From Streptomyces sp. NBC_00078 (GTDB lineage: Bacteria > Actinomycetota > Actinomycetes > Streptomycetales > Streptomycetaceae), in contig NZ_JAPELX010000001.1 of NCBI RefSeq assembly GCF_026343335.1, positions 4,588,001 to 4,652,000 on the forward strand: a stretch of 64,000 nucleotides of DNA, given 5' to 3'. Below the pieces are notes generated by a model. The model had not been told where the DNA came from. It saw only the letters and a program-made list of their open reading frames with translations, and did no database searches. Shown here piece by piece: positions 10,672 through 18,303 of this stretch. How positions within the stretch are numbered: position 1 is the stretch's first letter; every line of letters begins with the position of its first letter. A program made the position numbers and the translations under genes.

Positions 10672-11220
10672 TCAGCTCTGGTGGGACTGGTAGTGCGTGA
10701 CGGCGTCGGAGGTGCGGCCGGCGCCGTACACCCGGAGGAACTCTGCCAGCTCCGGGTGGCTCGGGGCGAGGCTGTCCGCGGCGTCGATTATGTCGCCCGC
10801 GGCGGCGACCGAGCGCAGCAGCGACTGGATCTCGCGAACCACCCGCTTGACCGTGGGCGCTCCCGAACTGCTCGTCGTGGTCGTGGTGTTGCTGAGCACC
10901 GATCCCCCCTGGGACTTTTTGATCTCTTCCATGCGCTCCGTGGCCTCGGCCGCGCTCACGCTGCCGTCCGCGACCTGTCCCGCCAGGTCCTGCAGCAGCT
11001 GCACCCGCTGTACGACTGCCGGGTTGCCGATCTTCGCCCGCTGGCCGCTCATGAGCTGTGACAGCATCGGAGCGGACAGGCCCAGCACCCCCGCAAGACG
11101 GGCCTGATTGAGCCCGAGGTCTTCTATGAGCTTACGGAAGAGCGCCCCCAGTGGCTCCCCGTACCAGTTCCGCTGCAGTTCCCGCGCTCTTGCGGTGGCT
11201 TCCTGCTGTGCGGCGTCCAT
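10672..11220 (-). CDS. Helix-turn-helix DNA-binding protein
   Basis: 182 residues. Residues 25-70 form an XRE/Cro-like HTH (LFRKLIEDLGLNQARLAGVL then GLSAPMLSQLMSGQRAKIG). A helical middle (LLQDLAGQVADGSVSAAEATERMEEI), a Thr/Ser linker and a helical C-terminus follow. GGGGAG sits 7 bases before the ATG at 11220. The open frame continues to 11280 but lacks a better site. Streptomyces genomes carry this gene next to the anchored kinase, so it may be a substrate or partner of that kinase. This is inference from position only. Confidence 0.85.
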   Translation of the reverse strand: MDAAQQEATARARELQRNWYGEPLGALFRKLIEDLGLNQARLAGVLGLSAPMLSQLMSGQRAKIGNPAVVQRVQLLQDLAGQVADGSVSAAEATERMEEIKKSQGGSVLSNTTTTTSSSGAPTVKRVVREIQSLLRSVAAAGDIIDAADSLAPSHPELAEFLRVYGAGRTSDAVTHYQSHQS

Positions 11221-11401
11221 TGCGTCTCCCCATCGCTTCCCCAAGTACTGTGGTTCGCTGTAGCGAACCACGCCGAGCATCTTACGGAGAGTGGTCGTTC
11301 ACGGGGACCCCCAATCTTTTTGCGAGATCCCGGGGGTGACCCGGTACTCTGGTCTCCGGCGCCCACCGGTACGCGGTTTATCCGGGGGATGCTCCGCTTT
11401 C

Positions 11402-11474
11402 GGGGCCTTAGCTCAGTTGGTAGAGCGCTGTCTTTGCATGGCAGATGTCAGGGGTTCGACTCCCCTAGGCTCCA
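11402..11474 (+). tRNA. tRNA-Ala (TGC anticodon)
   Basis: Acceptor GGGGCCT pairs with AGGCTCC. The anticodon stem CTGTC/GGCAG encloses loop TTTGCAT (anticodon TGC), and the T arm is GGGG-TTCGACT-CCCC. The CCA end is not encoded, unlike the Ile and Leu tRNAs in this window. Confidence 0.96.
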
Positions 11475-11479
11475 CATCG

Positions 11480-11524
11480 AAAAGCCCCTCCTACCTGTGG
11501 AAACACAGATGGGAGGGGCTTTTT
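11480..11524 (+). terminator. Terminator after tRNA-Ala
   Basis: AAAAGCCCCTCC pairs with GGAGGGGCTTTT. An inner stem (CTGTG/CACAG) extends the hairpin, and TTTTT closes it. The interval from here to 11674 has no supported gene. Confidence 0.85.
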
Positions 11525-11674
11525 GCGGCCCGCCGACAGCACACCGGTCGCGGAGCGGACAGTGACGTTCGAGGGTGTGATCCGCAGGTCCGCCCGCCCG
11601 CACCGTCCGCCTGCACTGTCCGTCCGCTCGGTGCCTGAGCCAGGGTGATTTTGGTGAGTGGTGGACGGGCGTCC

Positions 11675-12346
11675 TCAGCCGGTGCCGGCTCCGGCGCCTA
11701 CCTCGGCCTCGGTTCGGGAGTCGTCCCGGGTGGTCGTGGTCGCCGGGTCGGTGACGCCTTCCGGGCGTAGGCGGACGATGGTGGCCGGATGGGCGATGGA
11801 CGGCAGGATGTGACGCCACATCACGGCCACGCGCCCGTGCAGGTCGGTCCGTCGGTTGATGGCCTCGGACACCAACTGGACGCCGGTGAAGGTGGCGACG
11901 ACGAACTCGGCCGTCTCCCTGGGGACGACCTGAGGGAGCACTTCGCCCTGCTTCTGCCCCTCGGCCAGCAGCCGGGTGGTGAGGTCGAACCAATCGCCCC
12001 ACGGATGCGTGCCGTTGAAGAAGACGCCCTCGATGGACAGCCGTGTCCCAGCTCTCGCGAGGGCGTCGTGGCGCAGCACATGGGCGAACTGGTGCGTGAT
12101 GTCGATGATCGACTGCAGGGGGGAGAGCCGAGGCTCCACGCTCACCAGGCCGGTCTGCTCGTCCATGATCGCCTGGGCGAGCGACTCCTTGGAGGGGAAG
12201 TGGAAGTACATCGCGCCCTTGGTGACGTTCGCACGGCGCAGGATCTCCGAGGTAGCCGCGCGTTCGTAGCCGTACTCGGCGAACACACTCGCCGCGGCTT
12301 CCACGATCGAGCGCCGGGTCTGCAGCGCGCGAGCCTGCTTGGCCAT
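11675..12346 (-). CDS. Gamma-butyrolactone receptor-type TetR regulator
   Basis: 223 residues from ATG 12346, with GGAGGGG 6 bases upstream. The DNA-binding domain (MAKQARALQTRRSIVEAAAS through EILRRANVTKGAMYFHFPSK) and the ligand domain with GTRLSIEGVF and HPWGDWFD closely match the ArpA/ScbR group that binds gamma-butyrolactone autoregulators. Trp in the HPWGDW patch, conserved in true receptors, is present. A Thr/Arg-rich tail of about 35 residues extends beyond the usual end. No afsA-type butyrolactone synthase gene is in view, so it looks like an orphan receptor. Operator-like sites lie in its own upstream region, suggesting autoregulation. Confidence 0.9.
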   Translation of the reverse strand: MAKQARALQTRRSIVEAAASVFAEYGYERAATSEILRRANVTKGAMYFHFPSKESLAQAIMDEQTGLVSVEPRLSPLQSIIDITHQFAHVLRHDALARAGTRLSIEGVFFNGTHPWGDWFDLTTRLLAEGQKQGEVLPQVVPRETAEFVVATFTGVQLVSEAINRRTDLHGRVAVMWRHILPSIAHPATIVRLRPEGVTDPATTTTRDDSRTEAEVGAGAGTG

Positions 12347-12386
12347 TTCTTCCCCTCCGACACGTGCTTTCTCTACCAACTCTAGC

Positions 12387-12406
12387 GAACCACCCGGTCT
12401 GTTTCC
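12387..12406. promoter_or_regulatory. ARE-like operator, proximal
   Basis: The half-site CGGTCTGTTT at 12395-12404 is preceded by GAACCACC, giving an ACC-n3-CGGT core 41-60 bases before the receptor start. It shares the full 10-mer with the distal site. This resembles the autoregulatory elements bound by ArpA/ScbR-type proteins. The match is by eye. Confidence 0.5.
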
Positions 12407-12513
12407 GTAAGGCCTCCCTGCGGTGGGCGAGGGCGGATTACCGCCTCTCTCAGCCGCAGCTCCCACCTGGGGTGATGTGAGCCACATGGTGTGGGGCACA
12501 GCTTTCCGGAGTA

Positions 12514-12537
12514 AAAGAAACCGATCGGTCTGTTTTT
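12514..12537. promoter_or_regulatory. ARE-like operator, distal
   Basis: A perfect ACCGATCGGT palindrome (12520-12529) lies within AAGAAACCGATCGGTCTGTT-type flanks. It shares CGGTCTGTTT with the proximal site 131 bases away. It lies between the receptor gene and the cluster's next gene, both read leftward. Confidence 0.55.
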
Positions 12538-12598
12538 GGCCCAGCCGATACGCGAGACAACAGGCCCGTTTGCACGGCAAGCGGCTGTCGGCTGTCAC

Positions 12599-12612
12599 GT
12601 TCCACGTGAAAC
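12599..12612. promoter_or_regulatory. parS-like site (one mismatch)
   Basis: GTTCCACGTGAAAC differs at one base from the ParB-binding palindrome GTTTCACGTGAAAC. Streptomyces chromosomes have many parS sites near oriC, which fits this location. It is intergenic. Confidence 0.65.
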
Positions 12613-12616
12613 ACAG

Positions 12617-12651
12617 GTGGGGCGGGAGACTCTCAAGTCTCCCGCCCCACC
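12617..12651 (-). terminator. Strong terminator after the DUF5324-like gene
   Basis: GGTGGGGCGGGAGACT and AGTCTCCCGCCCCACC form a perfect 16-bp stem with a short loop (12633-12635). It lies 23 bases past the stop of the leftward gene at 12674. Confidence 0.85.
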
Positions 12652-12673
12652 GTGTAGTTGGGTACGCAGGACC

Positions 12674-13375
12674 TCACCGGCCGTCGTCGCGCTGAGCGGC
12701 CTCTTCCTCGGCCTGCTTGGCCTGCACCTCCGGGTCGAGCACCGACTGACCGCTGCCGTCCACAGAGGTCAGCCGGCTCGACTCCGGAACCTCCGTAGCT
12801 GCGGGCGGTTCGACCAGCCAGTCCGGGTTGGCCTGCTTGTCCCACCACTTCCAAGCGGCGAAGGCACCGCCGGCGAGCGCGCCGACCACCAGCAGAACCT
12901 TCGCGGCACGACCGGCCCTCGCTCGCCGCTCGTGCTTGCGCACCAGTTTCTGGATCTCCTTCGGTGAGACCTGACCGCGCAGTGCGGCCAGTGCGGCGAC
13001 ACCGCGCGCGGTGGCCTCTTCCCTGACGGGCCCGGTCGCGGCCACGGCCTGCTCCAGCCTCGGCCGGGAATAGTCGGCGGCCTGCCGTGCGGCCTGGCGG
13101 GTACGGATCGCGGCTTCATGGGCGGCCTGGTCGACCTTCGGCGGCACATACGTAAGGGCCTGCTCCAGGCGCGGCATGACATGCGCGTCGTACTGGACGC
13201 GGGCCTGATCGGCGGCCTGCGACACCTTCGGCGCGAGCCGTACGCGTGCCTCGTGTGCGTAGTGCGAGGCCCTGTCCTTGGCCGTGTCGGCGTAGGGCGC
13301 CACCACTTCCGCGGCGTGCAGCACGCTGTCCTTCGCCGAACCGGTCGCGGCGCGCACGCTGTCGATGCGGGTCAC
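12674..13375 (-). CDS. DUF5324-like single-span membrane protein
   Basis: 233 residues, GTG start with GAGGAGGAGGAAACCC directly upstream. Residues 1-150 are a long Ala/Arg/Glu-rich helical region with repeated (A)xxAADxAR motifs, consistent with coiled coil. Residues 160-180 are one transmembrane helix (AKVLLVVGALAGGAFAAWKWW). The last 50 residues are acidic and probably outside. The layout matches a Streptomyces family I recall as DUF5324, found beside the cyclophilin gene. The function is unknown; the topology is reminiscent of small wall- or division-associated proteins, but I see no direct evidence. Confidence 0.75.
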   Translation of the reverse strand: MTRIDSVRAATGSAKDSVLHAAEVVAPYADTAKDRASHYAHEARVRLAPKVSQAADQARVQYDAHVMPRLEQALTYVPPKVDQAAHEAAIRTRQAARQAADYSRPRLEQAVAATGPVREEATARGVAALAALRGQVSPKEIQKLVRKHERRARAGRAAKVLLVVGALAGGAFAAWKWWDKQANPDWLVEPPAATEVPESSRLTSVDGSGQSVLDPEVQAKQAEEEAAQRDDGR

Positions 13376-13737
13376 GGGTTTCCTCCTCCTCGGTGGCGTA
13401 CGGTATTTCGACTTTCCACCCTTTTACGGATCATGCCTGTCAACAGACCCCGGGGCATGTGAGGGCGGGCATCCGGGTCATGCATACCGACTCCGAACCA
13501 TCTCCGATCAAAATCTGATCAAGTGTCGATCAAGTCCAATAGAGGATGAATACGGGGCAACAGGCGCTTGTCGTCGACAATGCCACGGATCGTCGCCGAG
13601 CGCCCCCGGCCCGGACGTACTCGCCGGGTTTTCTGCGAACGACTTCCCCGTATACGCCCTCATAGACAGGCGCCCGGGACGGGTCACGTGGACCGTGCAA
13701 GGATCGGGAACCACAGGAAGACAACGGAAGGCACATC
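13376..13737. other. Intergenic region between divergent genes
   Basis: 362 bases between the DUF5324-like gene and the cyclophilin gene. It holds TGATCAAG/CGATCAAG direct repeats at about 13516-13533 in an AT-richer patch and an imperfect GGTCACGTGGACC palindrome at 13682-13694. No gene is supported and no promoter can be placed with confidence. Confidence 0.4.
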
Positions 13738-14271
13738 GTGGCTGAGCAGCTTTACGCCACCCTGAAGACCAACAACGGCGACATCGACATCCGGCTTCTG
13801 CCGAACCACGCGCCCAAGACGGTCCGAAACTTTGTCGAGCTCGCCACGGGCGAGCGTGAGTGGGTCAACCCCGAGACGGGCCACAAGTCCACGGACAAGC
13901 TCTACGACGGCACGGTCTTCCACCGGGTGATCAGCGGATTCATGATCCAGGGCGGGGACCCGCTGGGCAACGGCACCGGCGGCCCCGGCTACCAGTTCGA
14001 GGACGAGTTCCACCCCGACCTCTCCTTCAACAGGCCTTACCTGTTGGCCATGGCCAACGCTGGTCCGGGCACCAACGGCTCGCAGTTCTTCATCACCGTG
14101 TCCCCCACGACGTGGCTGAACCGCAAGCACACGATCTTCGGTGAGGTCACCGACGCCGCGAGCCAGAAGGTGATCGACGCCATCGCCACGGCGCAGACCA
14201 ACCCGCGCACCGACCGCCCGCTCAACGACGTCGTCATCGAATCGGTCGTCGTCGAGACCCGCGAGGGCTGA
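13738..14271 (+). CDS. Peptidyl-prolyl cis-trans isomerase (cyclophilin type)
   Basis: 177 residues, cytosolic with no signal peptide. The cyclophilin signature is intact: FHRVISGFMIQGGDP (catalytic Arg in FHR, Gln in MIQGGD), then ANAGPGTNGSQFFIT, and WLNRKHTIFGEV at the end of the fold. It catalyses X-Pro isomerisation during protein folding. GTG start with GGAAGG 6 bases upstream. A terminator follows, so it is monocistronic. The position near the origin, before the rhomboid gene, is conserved in actinobacteria. Confidence 0.95.
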   Translation: MAEQLYATLKTNNGDIDIRLLPNHAPKTVRNFVELATGEREWVNPETGHKSTDKLYDGTVFHRVISGFMIQGGDPLGNGTGGPGYQFEDEFHPDLSFNRPYLLAMANAGPGTNGSQFFITVSPTTWLNRKHTIFGEVTDAASQKVIDAIATAQTNPRTDRPLNDVVIESVVVETREG

Positions 14272-14294
14272 GTCCCCGCACGGCAGGAACCAAA

Positions 14295-14332
14295 CGCCCC
14301 GCCCATCCGTAAAGATGAGCGGGGCGGTGCTT
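14295..14332 (+). terminator. Terminator after cyclophilin gene
   Basis: CGCCCCGC-C-CATC pairs with GATG-A-GCGGGGCG (one mismatch) and is followed by GTGCTTTT. Confidence 0.8.
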
Positions 14333-14369
14333 TTGCGCGCGGCCCTCGTACGTCGACCTAGGGGAACTC

Positions 14370-15278
14370 ATGGACCAGGCGCCAGGCAGCCCACAGGGCC
14401 CGGATGACCAGGGACCCCCGCATGCCCAGAGCGTGCCCGGCTGCTATCGCCACCCCGACCGCGAGACCGGCATCCGCTGCACCCGCTGCGAGCGCCCGAT
14501 CTGCCCCGAGTGCATGGTCAACGCCTCGGTCGGCTTCCAGTGCCCCGAATGCGCCCGCGGTGACTCCCGCACCGGACACCCGTCGGCCGCCTCCCGCCCG
14601 CGCACCCTCGCGGGCGGCAGTGTCGCCGCCGACCCGCGCCTGTTCACCAAGATCCTCATCGGGATCAACATCGCGGTCTTCATCGCCGTGCACGTGCGCA
14701 GTTCGCTGCTGGACCACCTCGTCCTCATCGGCGAATGGCCCCCTGCCCCGTTCAACGCCACCCAGGGCGTTGCCGAGGGTGAGTGGTACCGCCTGGTGAC
14801 CTCGATGTTCACGCATCAGGAGATCTGGCACATCGGCTTCAACATGCTCAGCCTGTGGTGGCTCGGCGGTCCCCTCGAAGCGGCCCTAGGCCGTGCCCGC
14901 TACCTCTCGCTCTACTTCGTCTCAGGCCTGGCGGGCAGCACCCTGGCCTATCTGCTGGCCTCACCGACCACGGCCACGCTCGGTGCCTCCGGCGCGATCT
15001 TCGGCTTGTTCGGGGCCACCGCGGTCCTCATGCGCCGGCTCAACTACGACCTGCGGCCGATCATCGCGCTGCTGGTGATCAACCTGATCTTCACTTTCGG
15101 CATGAACAACATCTCCTGGCAGGCCCACATCGGCGGCCTCGTCGCCGGCCTGATCACGGGCTACGGGATGGTGCATGCCCCACGGAAACACCGCGCCCTG
15201 GTGCAGTACGGCACCTGTGCTCTCGTCCTGGTGGTTGTCGTGGTCCTGACGCTGGTCAGGACGGCTCAGCTCACCTGA
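14370..15278 (+). CDS. Rhomboid family intramembrane serine protease
   Basis: 302 residues. The cytosolic N-terminus has a Cys/His metal-binding module (CYRHPDRETGIRCTRCERPI then CPECM and CPEC). The rhomboid core follows with HIGFNM in the second helix, catalytic Ser207 in GASGAIFG and catalytic His253 in AHIGG. Six to seven hydrophobic helices can be counted. It cleaves membrane-anchored substrates within the bilayer; the substrate is unknown. AGGGGAA lies 4 bases before the ATG. Confidence 0.93.
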   Translation: MDQAPGSPQGPDDQGPPHAQSVPGCYRHPDRETGIRCTRCERPICPECMVNASVGFQCPECARGDSRTGHPSAASRPRTLAGGSVAADPRLFTKILIGINIAVFIAVHVRSSLLDHLVLIGEWPPAPFNATQGVAEGEWYRLVTSMFTHQEIWHIGFNMLSLWWLGGPLEAALGRARYLSLYFVSGLAGSTLAYLLASPTTATLGASGAIFGLFGATAVLMRRLNYDLRPIIALLVINLIFTFGMNNISWQAHIGGLVAGLITGYGMVHAPRKHRALVQYGTCALVLVVVVVLTLVRTAQLT

Positions 15279-15287
15279 CGTACCCGG

Positions 15288-15501
15288 TTGTCCACAGCGG
15301 GTGGCGAATCTTGTGCATGAGCTGCGGGAACAGCTGTGCCCCCTGTCACTGACCCGTGTTTGCGCAGGTCAGGCAGGGGGCGAACAAGCTTGCGAAGAGT
15401 GTTGAGATGGTCGTACCGGTGTCAACGCCCGACTGGTTATCCACAGATCGTCGTTCTTTATCCCCAGGGGCCTTGTGGATATTTCTCTGGGCTGTGGATA
15501 A
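15288..15501. promoter_or_regulatory. Cluster of DnaA-box-like sequences
   Basis: Five 9-mers occur in 214 bases between the rhomboid and crgA genes: TTGTCCACA (15288-15296), TTATCCACA (15437-15445), TTATCCCCA (15458-15466), and on the other strand ATATCCACA (15474-15482) and TTATCCACA (15493-15501). Four lie within 65 bases. Two are exact classical boxes and one is the Streptomyces TTGTCCACA form. The gap (15279-15559) otherwise has no gene. Confidence 0.65.
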
Positions 15502-15559
15502 CTCAGCGGATAGCCCTGGGCAGAGCTATGGTCACCGAGGTGTCGCTCTTACGCAGGGC

Positions 15560-15814
15560 TTACTTCCACTGGGTGGAGACACCGAATCCAGCGGCGATGA
15601 AGCCGAAGCCGACCACGATGTTCCAGTTGTCCAGCTGGTCGATGGGCAGTGAGCCGTCCGTGACGTAGAAGACGACGATCCAGGCCAGCCCGATGAGGAA
15701 CATGGCCAGCATCACTGGTGCGACCCAGGCGCGGCTGTTCAGCTTGATGCTGGTCGCCTGCTTCGCCGGCGGCGGCGTGTAGTCGGCCTTCTTGCGGATA
15801 CGTGACTTCGGCAC
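15560..15814 (-). CDS. crgA: Cell division protein CrgA
   Basis: 84 residues with two transmembrane helices (about 28-50 and 64-81) and a basic N-terminus (MPKSRIRKKADYTPPP). Length, the PPP-linker and the C-terminal GFGVSTQWK are typical of CrgA. The family coordinates FtsZ ring formation and growth-to-division switching in actinobacteria; in Streptomyces it influences septation in aerial hyphae. It is transcribed toward the DnaA-box cluster and diverges from the DUF881 gene. Confidence 0.95.
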   Translation of the reverse strand: MPKSRIRKKADYTPPPAKQATSIKLNSRAWVAPVMLAMFLIGLAWIVVFYVTDGSLPIDQLDNWNIVVGFGFIAAGFGVSTQWK

Positions 15815-15956
15815 GAGGGTCTCTCCTGTCGATGCGCTGCGTGGCCGCGCAGGGGACTGTGACTGGCTCCGGAGCAGCGTACAAGGGGACTCTTAGTGCT
15901 CCCCCGGGCGTCCGTTAGCGTAGTGCTTCCGCGGCGCCGAAGGAGATAAGGGTACG

Positions 15957-16736
15957 TTGAGCAATTCTGCCGACTCCCCCCAGGCCGGATCCAGCCCTGA
16001 CCGCAGACAGGGTTTCCGGCCCGTACGGGTGCTCACGGTGGCCGTCTTCGCCCTCGCGGGGCTCATTTTCTTCACCAGTTTCAATACGGCCAAGGGCACC
16101 AACATCCGCACGGACACGTCCTTGCTGAAGCTTTCCGACCTCATCCAGGAGCGCAGCCGCAAGAACGGCGAACTGGACGCGTCCAACGGCTCGGTCCGTG
16201 ACCAGGTCGAGTCCTTCGCCGAGCGCGACGACGGCAGCACCGTGGCGGAGGACAAGAAGCTCAACGGCCTGGAGAAGAACGCGGGCACGCAGAAGCTGAA
16301 GGGCGAGGCGATGACCGTCACGCTCAACGACGCCCCGCCGGATGCCACCGCCAAGCTTCCCGGCTACCCCGAACCGCAGCCCGACTACCTGGTCATTCAC
16401 CAGCAGGATCTGCAGGCGGTGGTGAACGCCCTGTGGCAGGGCGGCGCCAAGGGCATCAAGGTGATGGACCAGCGGCTGATCTCCACCAGCGCCGTGCGCT
16501 GTGTGGGCAACACCCTGATTCTCCAGGGCCGCGTGTACTCACCGCCGTACAAGATCACGGCGGTCGGTGACCCCGACAAGCTGAACCAGGCGCTCTCTGC
16601 CTCGAAGGCGATCCAGAACTACATGGTCTACGTGAATGTGTACGGCCTCGGCTGGAAAGTCACCCAGGACGGGACGGTGACTCTGCCCGGCTACTCGGGC
16701 ACAGTGGATCTGCACTACGCCCAGCCCGTGGAGTGA
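15957..16736 (+). CDS. DUF881 family membrane-anchored protein
   Basis: 259 residues from a TTG at 15957, with AAGGAGAT about 10 bases upstream and no better start in frame. One N-terminal transmembrane helix (VRVLTVAVFALAGLIFFTSF), a helical stretch with Glu/Arg/Asn (residues 60-110), then the DUF881 core: MTVTLNDAP, VIHQQDLQAVVNALWQGGAK and RCVGNTLILQGRVYSPPYKI. The family is widespread next to division and sporulation genes in Gram-positives, with function unsettled. It starts a rightward run through the sortases, with 24 bases to the next gene. Confidence 0.92.
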   Translation: MSNSADSPQAGSSPDRRQGFRPVRVLTVAVFALAGLIFFTSFNTAKGTNIRTDTSLLKLSDLIQERSRKNGELDASNGSVRDQVESFAERDDGSTVAEDKKLNGLEKNAGTQKLKGEAMTVTLNDAPPDATAKLPGYPEPQPDYLVIHQQDLQAVVNALWQGGAKGIKVMDQRLISTSAVRCVGNTLILQGRVYSPPYKITAVGDPDKLNQALSASKAIQNYMVYVNVYGLGWKVTQDGTVTLPGYSGTVDLHYAQPVE

Positions 16737-16760
16737 TCTGAGCCGTTTCGGGAGCTGCCG

Positions 16761-17453
16761 GTGCGCGTCGTCGTCAGGACCGTCAGCGAACTCTGCATCA
16801 CCGTGGGCACGTTGATTGTCCTCTTCGTCGTCTATGTACTGTTCTGGACCGGTGTGCGGGCGGACGGCGCGATGAACCACCAGATCGATGTCCTGCAGGG
16901 CCAGTGGGCGAAGCAGACGGCACAACCCACGGCCACGGCCGTGCCCGGTACGCCGGCCGGCGCCCGGAAGCCGGCGCCGTACGTCGCGGGCAAGCCCTTC
17001 GCGATCATGTACATCCCTCGGCTTGGTTTCACGTGGAACAAGCCCGTGCTCGAGAACACCGCCGTGAGCACGCTGAAGAAGGGGCTCGGTCACTACGCGA
17101 ACACCGCCCAGCTGGGCCAGGAGGGCAACTTCGCGGTCGCCGGGCACCGGCGCACCTACGGCGATCCGTTCGTGGACTTCCCCGCGCTGCGGCCCGGCGA
17201 CGCGGTGGTGCTGACCGACGGGACCACCTGGTTCACGTATCGGATCGACAAAGGGCCCTACAAAACCGTACCGACGGACGTTGAGGTGATCGACCCTGTG
17301 CCACGTAAGTCGGGGTATACGCAGGACGGCCGCTATCTGACGCTGACCACGTGCGATCCGGAGTGGGGGCACAGCCACCGGCTGATCGTGTGGGCACACC
17401 TGGATTCCACACAGCCTGTGGAGGCCGGGAAACCAGCGGCGCTGCGCCGTTAG
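16761..17453 (+). CDS. Class E sortase (first of three)
   Basis: 230 residues. An N-terminal signal-anchor helix (residues 8-32) is followed by a Pro/Thr/Ala linker and the sortase beta-barrel. Catalytic residues are visible: His129 in AGHRR, Cys198 in TLTTCDP, and an Arg in HRLIVW downstream. Class E sortases of high-GC actinobacteria attach LAXTG-type substrates such as chaplins to peptidoglycan. This copy is the most divergent of the three and lacks the long N-terminal extension of the second. A parS-like sequence lies inside the gene. Confidence 0.93.
   Translation: MRVVVRTVSELCITVGTLIVLFVVYVLFWTGVRADGAMNHQIDVLQGQWAKQTAQPTATAVPGTPAGARKPAPYVAGKPFAIMYIPRLGFTWNKPVLENTAVSTLKKGLGHYANTAQLGQEGNFAVAGHRRTYGDPFVDFPALRPGDAVVLTDGTTWFTYRIDKGPYKTVPTDVEVIDPVPRKSGYTQDGRYLTLTTCDPEWGHSHRLIVWAHLDSTQPVEAGKPAALRR
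17026..17039. promoter_or_regulatory. parS-like site inside the first sortase gene
   Basis: GTTTCACGTGGAAC, one mismatch from the parS palindrome, encodes part of GFTWNKP in the sortase. Confidence 0.6.
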
Positions 17454-17506
17454 TCTGGTGCGGGTACGGCGTGAGTCCGGTGCCGTGGTGGAACGGAAGG
17501 GACGGC

Positions 17507-17668
17507 ATGTACGGCTGGATCTGGCGGCATCTGCCGGGGAACGTTTGGGTGAAGGCGCTGATCTCGCTCGCGCTGGCCCTGCTGGTGGTCTATGTCCTCT
17601 TCCAGTACGTCTTCCCGTGGGCCGAGCCGCTGCTGCCCTTCAACGATGTGACGGTGGACAACCAGTGA
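17507..17668 (+). CDS. Small membrane protein coupled to pabA
   Basis: 53 residues, ATG with GGAAGGGA 6 bases upstream. MYGWIWRHLPGNVWVK precedes one hydrophobic helix (ALISLALALLVVYVLFQYVF) and a short acidic end. Its TGA overlaps the pabA GTG (GTGA), so translation of the two is coupled. It is a conserved small protein of this Streptomyces locus with unknown function. The open frame runs further up, but only this start has a ribosome-binding site. Confidence 0.85.
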   Translation: MYGWIWRHLPGNVWVKALISLALALLVVYVLFQYVFPWAEPLLPFNDVTVDNQ

Positions 17669-18303
17669 GTGCACGGATTCTCGTCGTCGACAACTACGAC
17701 AGCTTCGTCTTCAACCTCGTCCAGTACCTGTACCAGCTGGGCGCCGAGTGCGAGGTGCTGCGCAACGACGAGGTGTCGACGTCGCACGCCCAGGACGGCT
17801 TCGACGGTGTGCTGCTCTCACCGGGCCCGGGTACGCCTCAGGAGGCGGGCGTCTGCATCGAGATGGTGCGGCACTGCGCCGCGACGTCGGTGCCGGTCTT
17901 CGGCGTCTGCCTCGGCATGCAGTCGATGCAGGTGGCGTACGGCGGTGTGGTGGATCGTGCCCCCGAGTTGCTGCACGGCAAGACCTCGCTGGTCGAGCAC
18001 GGGGGCAGGGGCGTCTTCGCCGGTCTGCCCTCGCCGTTCACGGCGACGCGCTACCACTCGCTGGCCGCGGAGCCGGAGACGGTGCCGGCCGAGCTGGAGG
18101 TGACCGCCCGCACACACGACGGGATCATCATGGGGCTGCGGCACCGTGAACTCCCGGTCGAGGGCGTGCAGTTCCATCCCGAGTCGGTGCTGACCGAGCA
18201 CGGCCACCGGATGCTGGCCAACTGGCTGGTGGAGTGCGGCGACCAGGGTGCCGTGGCGAGGTCGACGGGGCTCGCCCCGGTGGTGGGCAGGGCCACGGCG
18301 TGA
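17665..18303 (+). CDS. pabA: Aminodeoxychorismate/anthranilate synthase glutaminase subunit
   Basis: 212 residues, class I glutamine amidotransferase. The triad is in place: Cys82 in GVCLGMQ, His171 and its Glu in QFHPESVLTE, with the oxyanion-hole motif SPGPGTP earlier. It releases ammonia from glutamine for the PabB/TrpE partner, feeding folate or tryptophan synthesis. The synthase subunit is not encoded nearby. The start codon overlaps the previous stop, and its own stop overlaps the next gene's GTG. It is therefore embedded in the sortase operon, where its role is not obvious. Confidence 0.93.
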   Translation: MSARILVVDNYDSFVFNLVQYLYQLGAECEVLRNDEVSTSHAQDGFDGVLLSPGPGTPQEAGVCIEMVRHCAATSVPVFGVCLGMQSMQVAYGGVVDRAPELLHGKTSLVEHGGRGVFAGLPSPFTATRYHSLAAEPETVPAELEVTARTHDGIIMGLRHRELPVEGVQFHPESVLTEHGHRMLANWLVECGDQGAVARSTGLAPVVGRATA

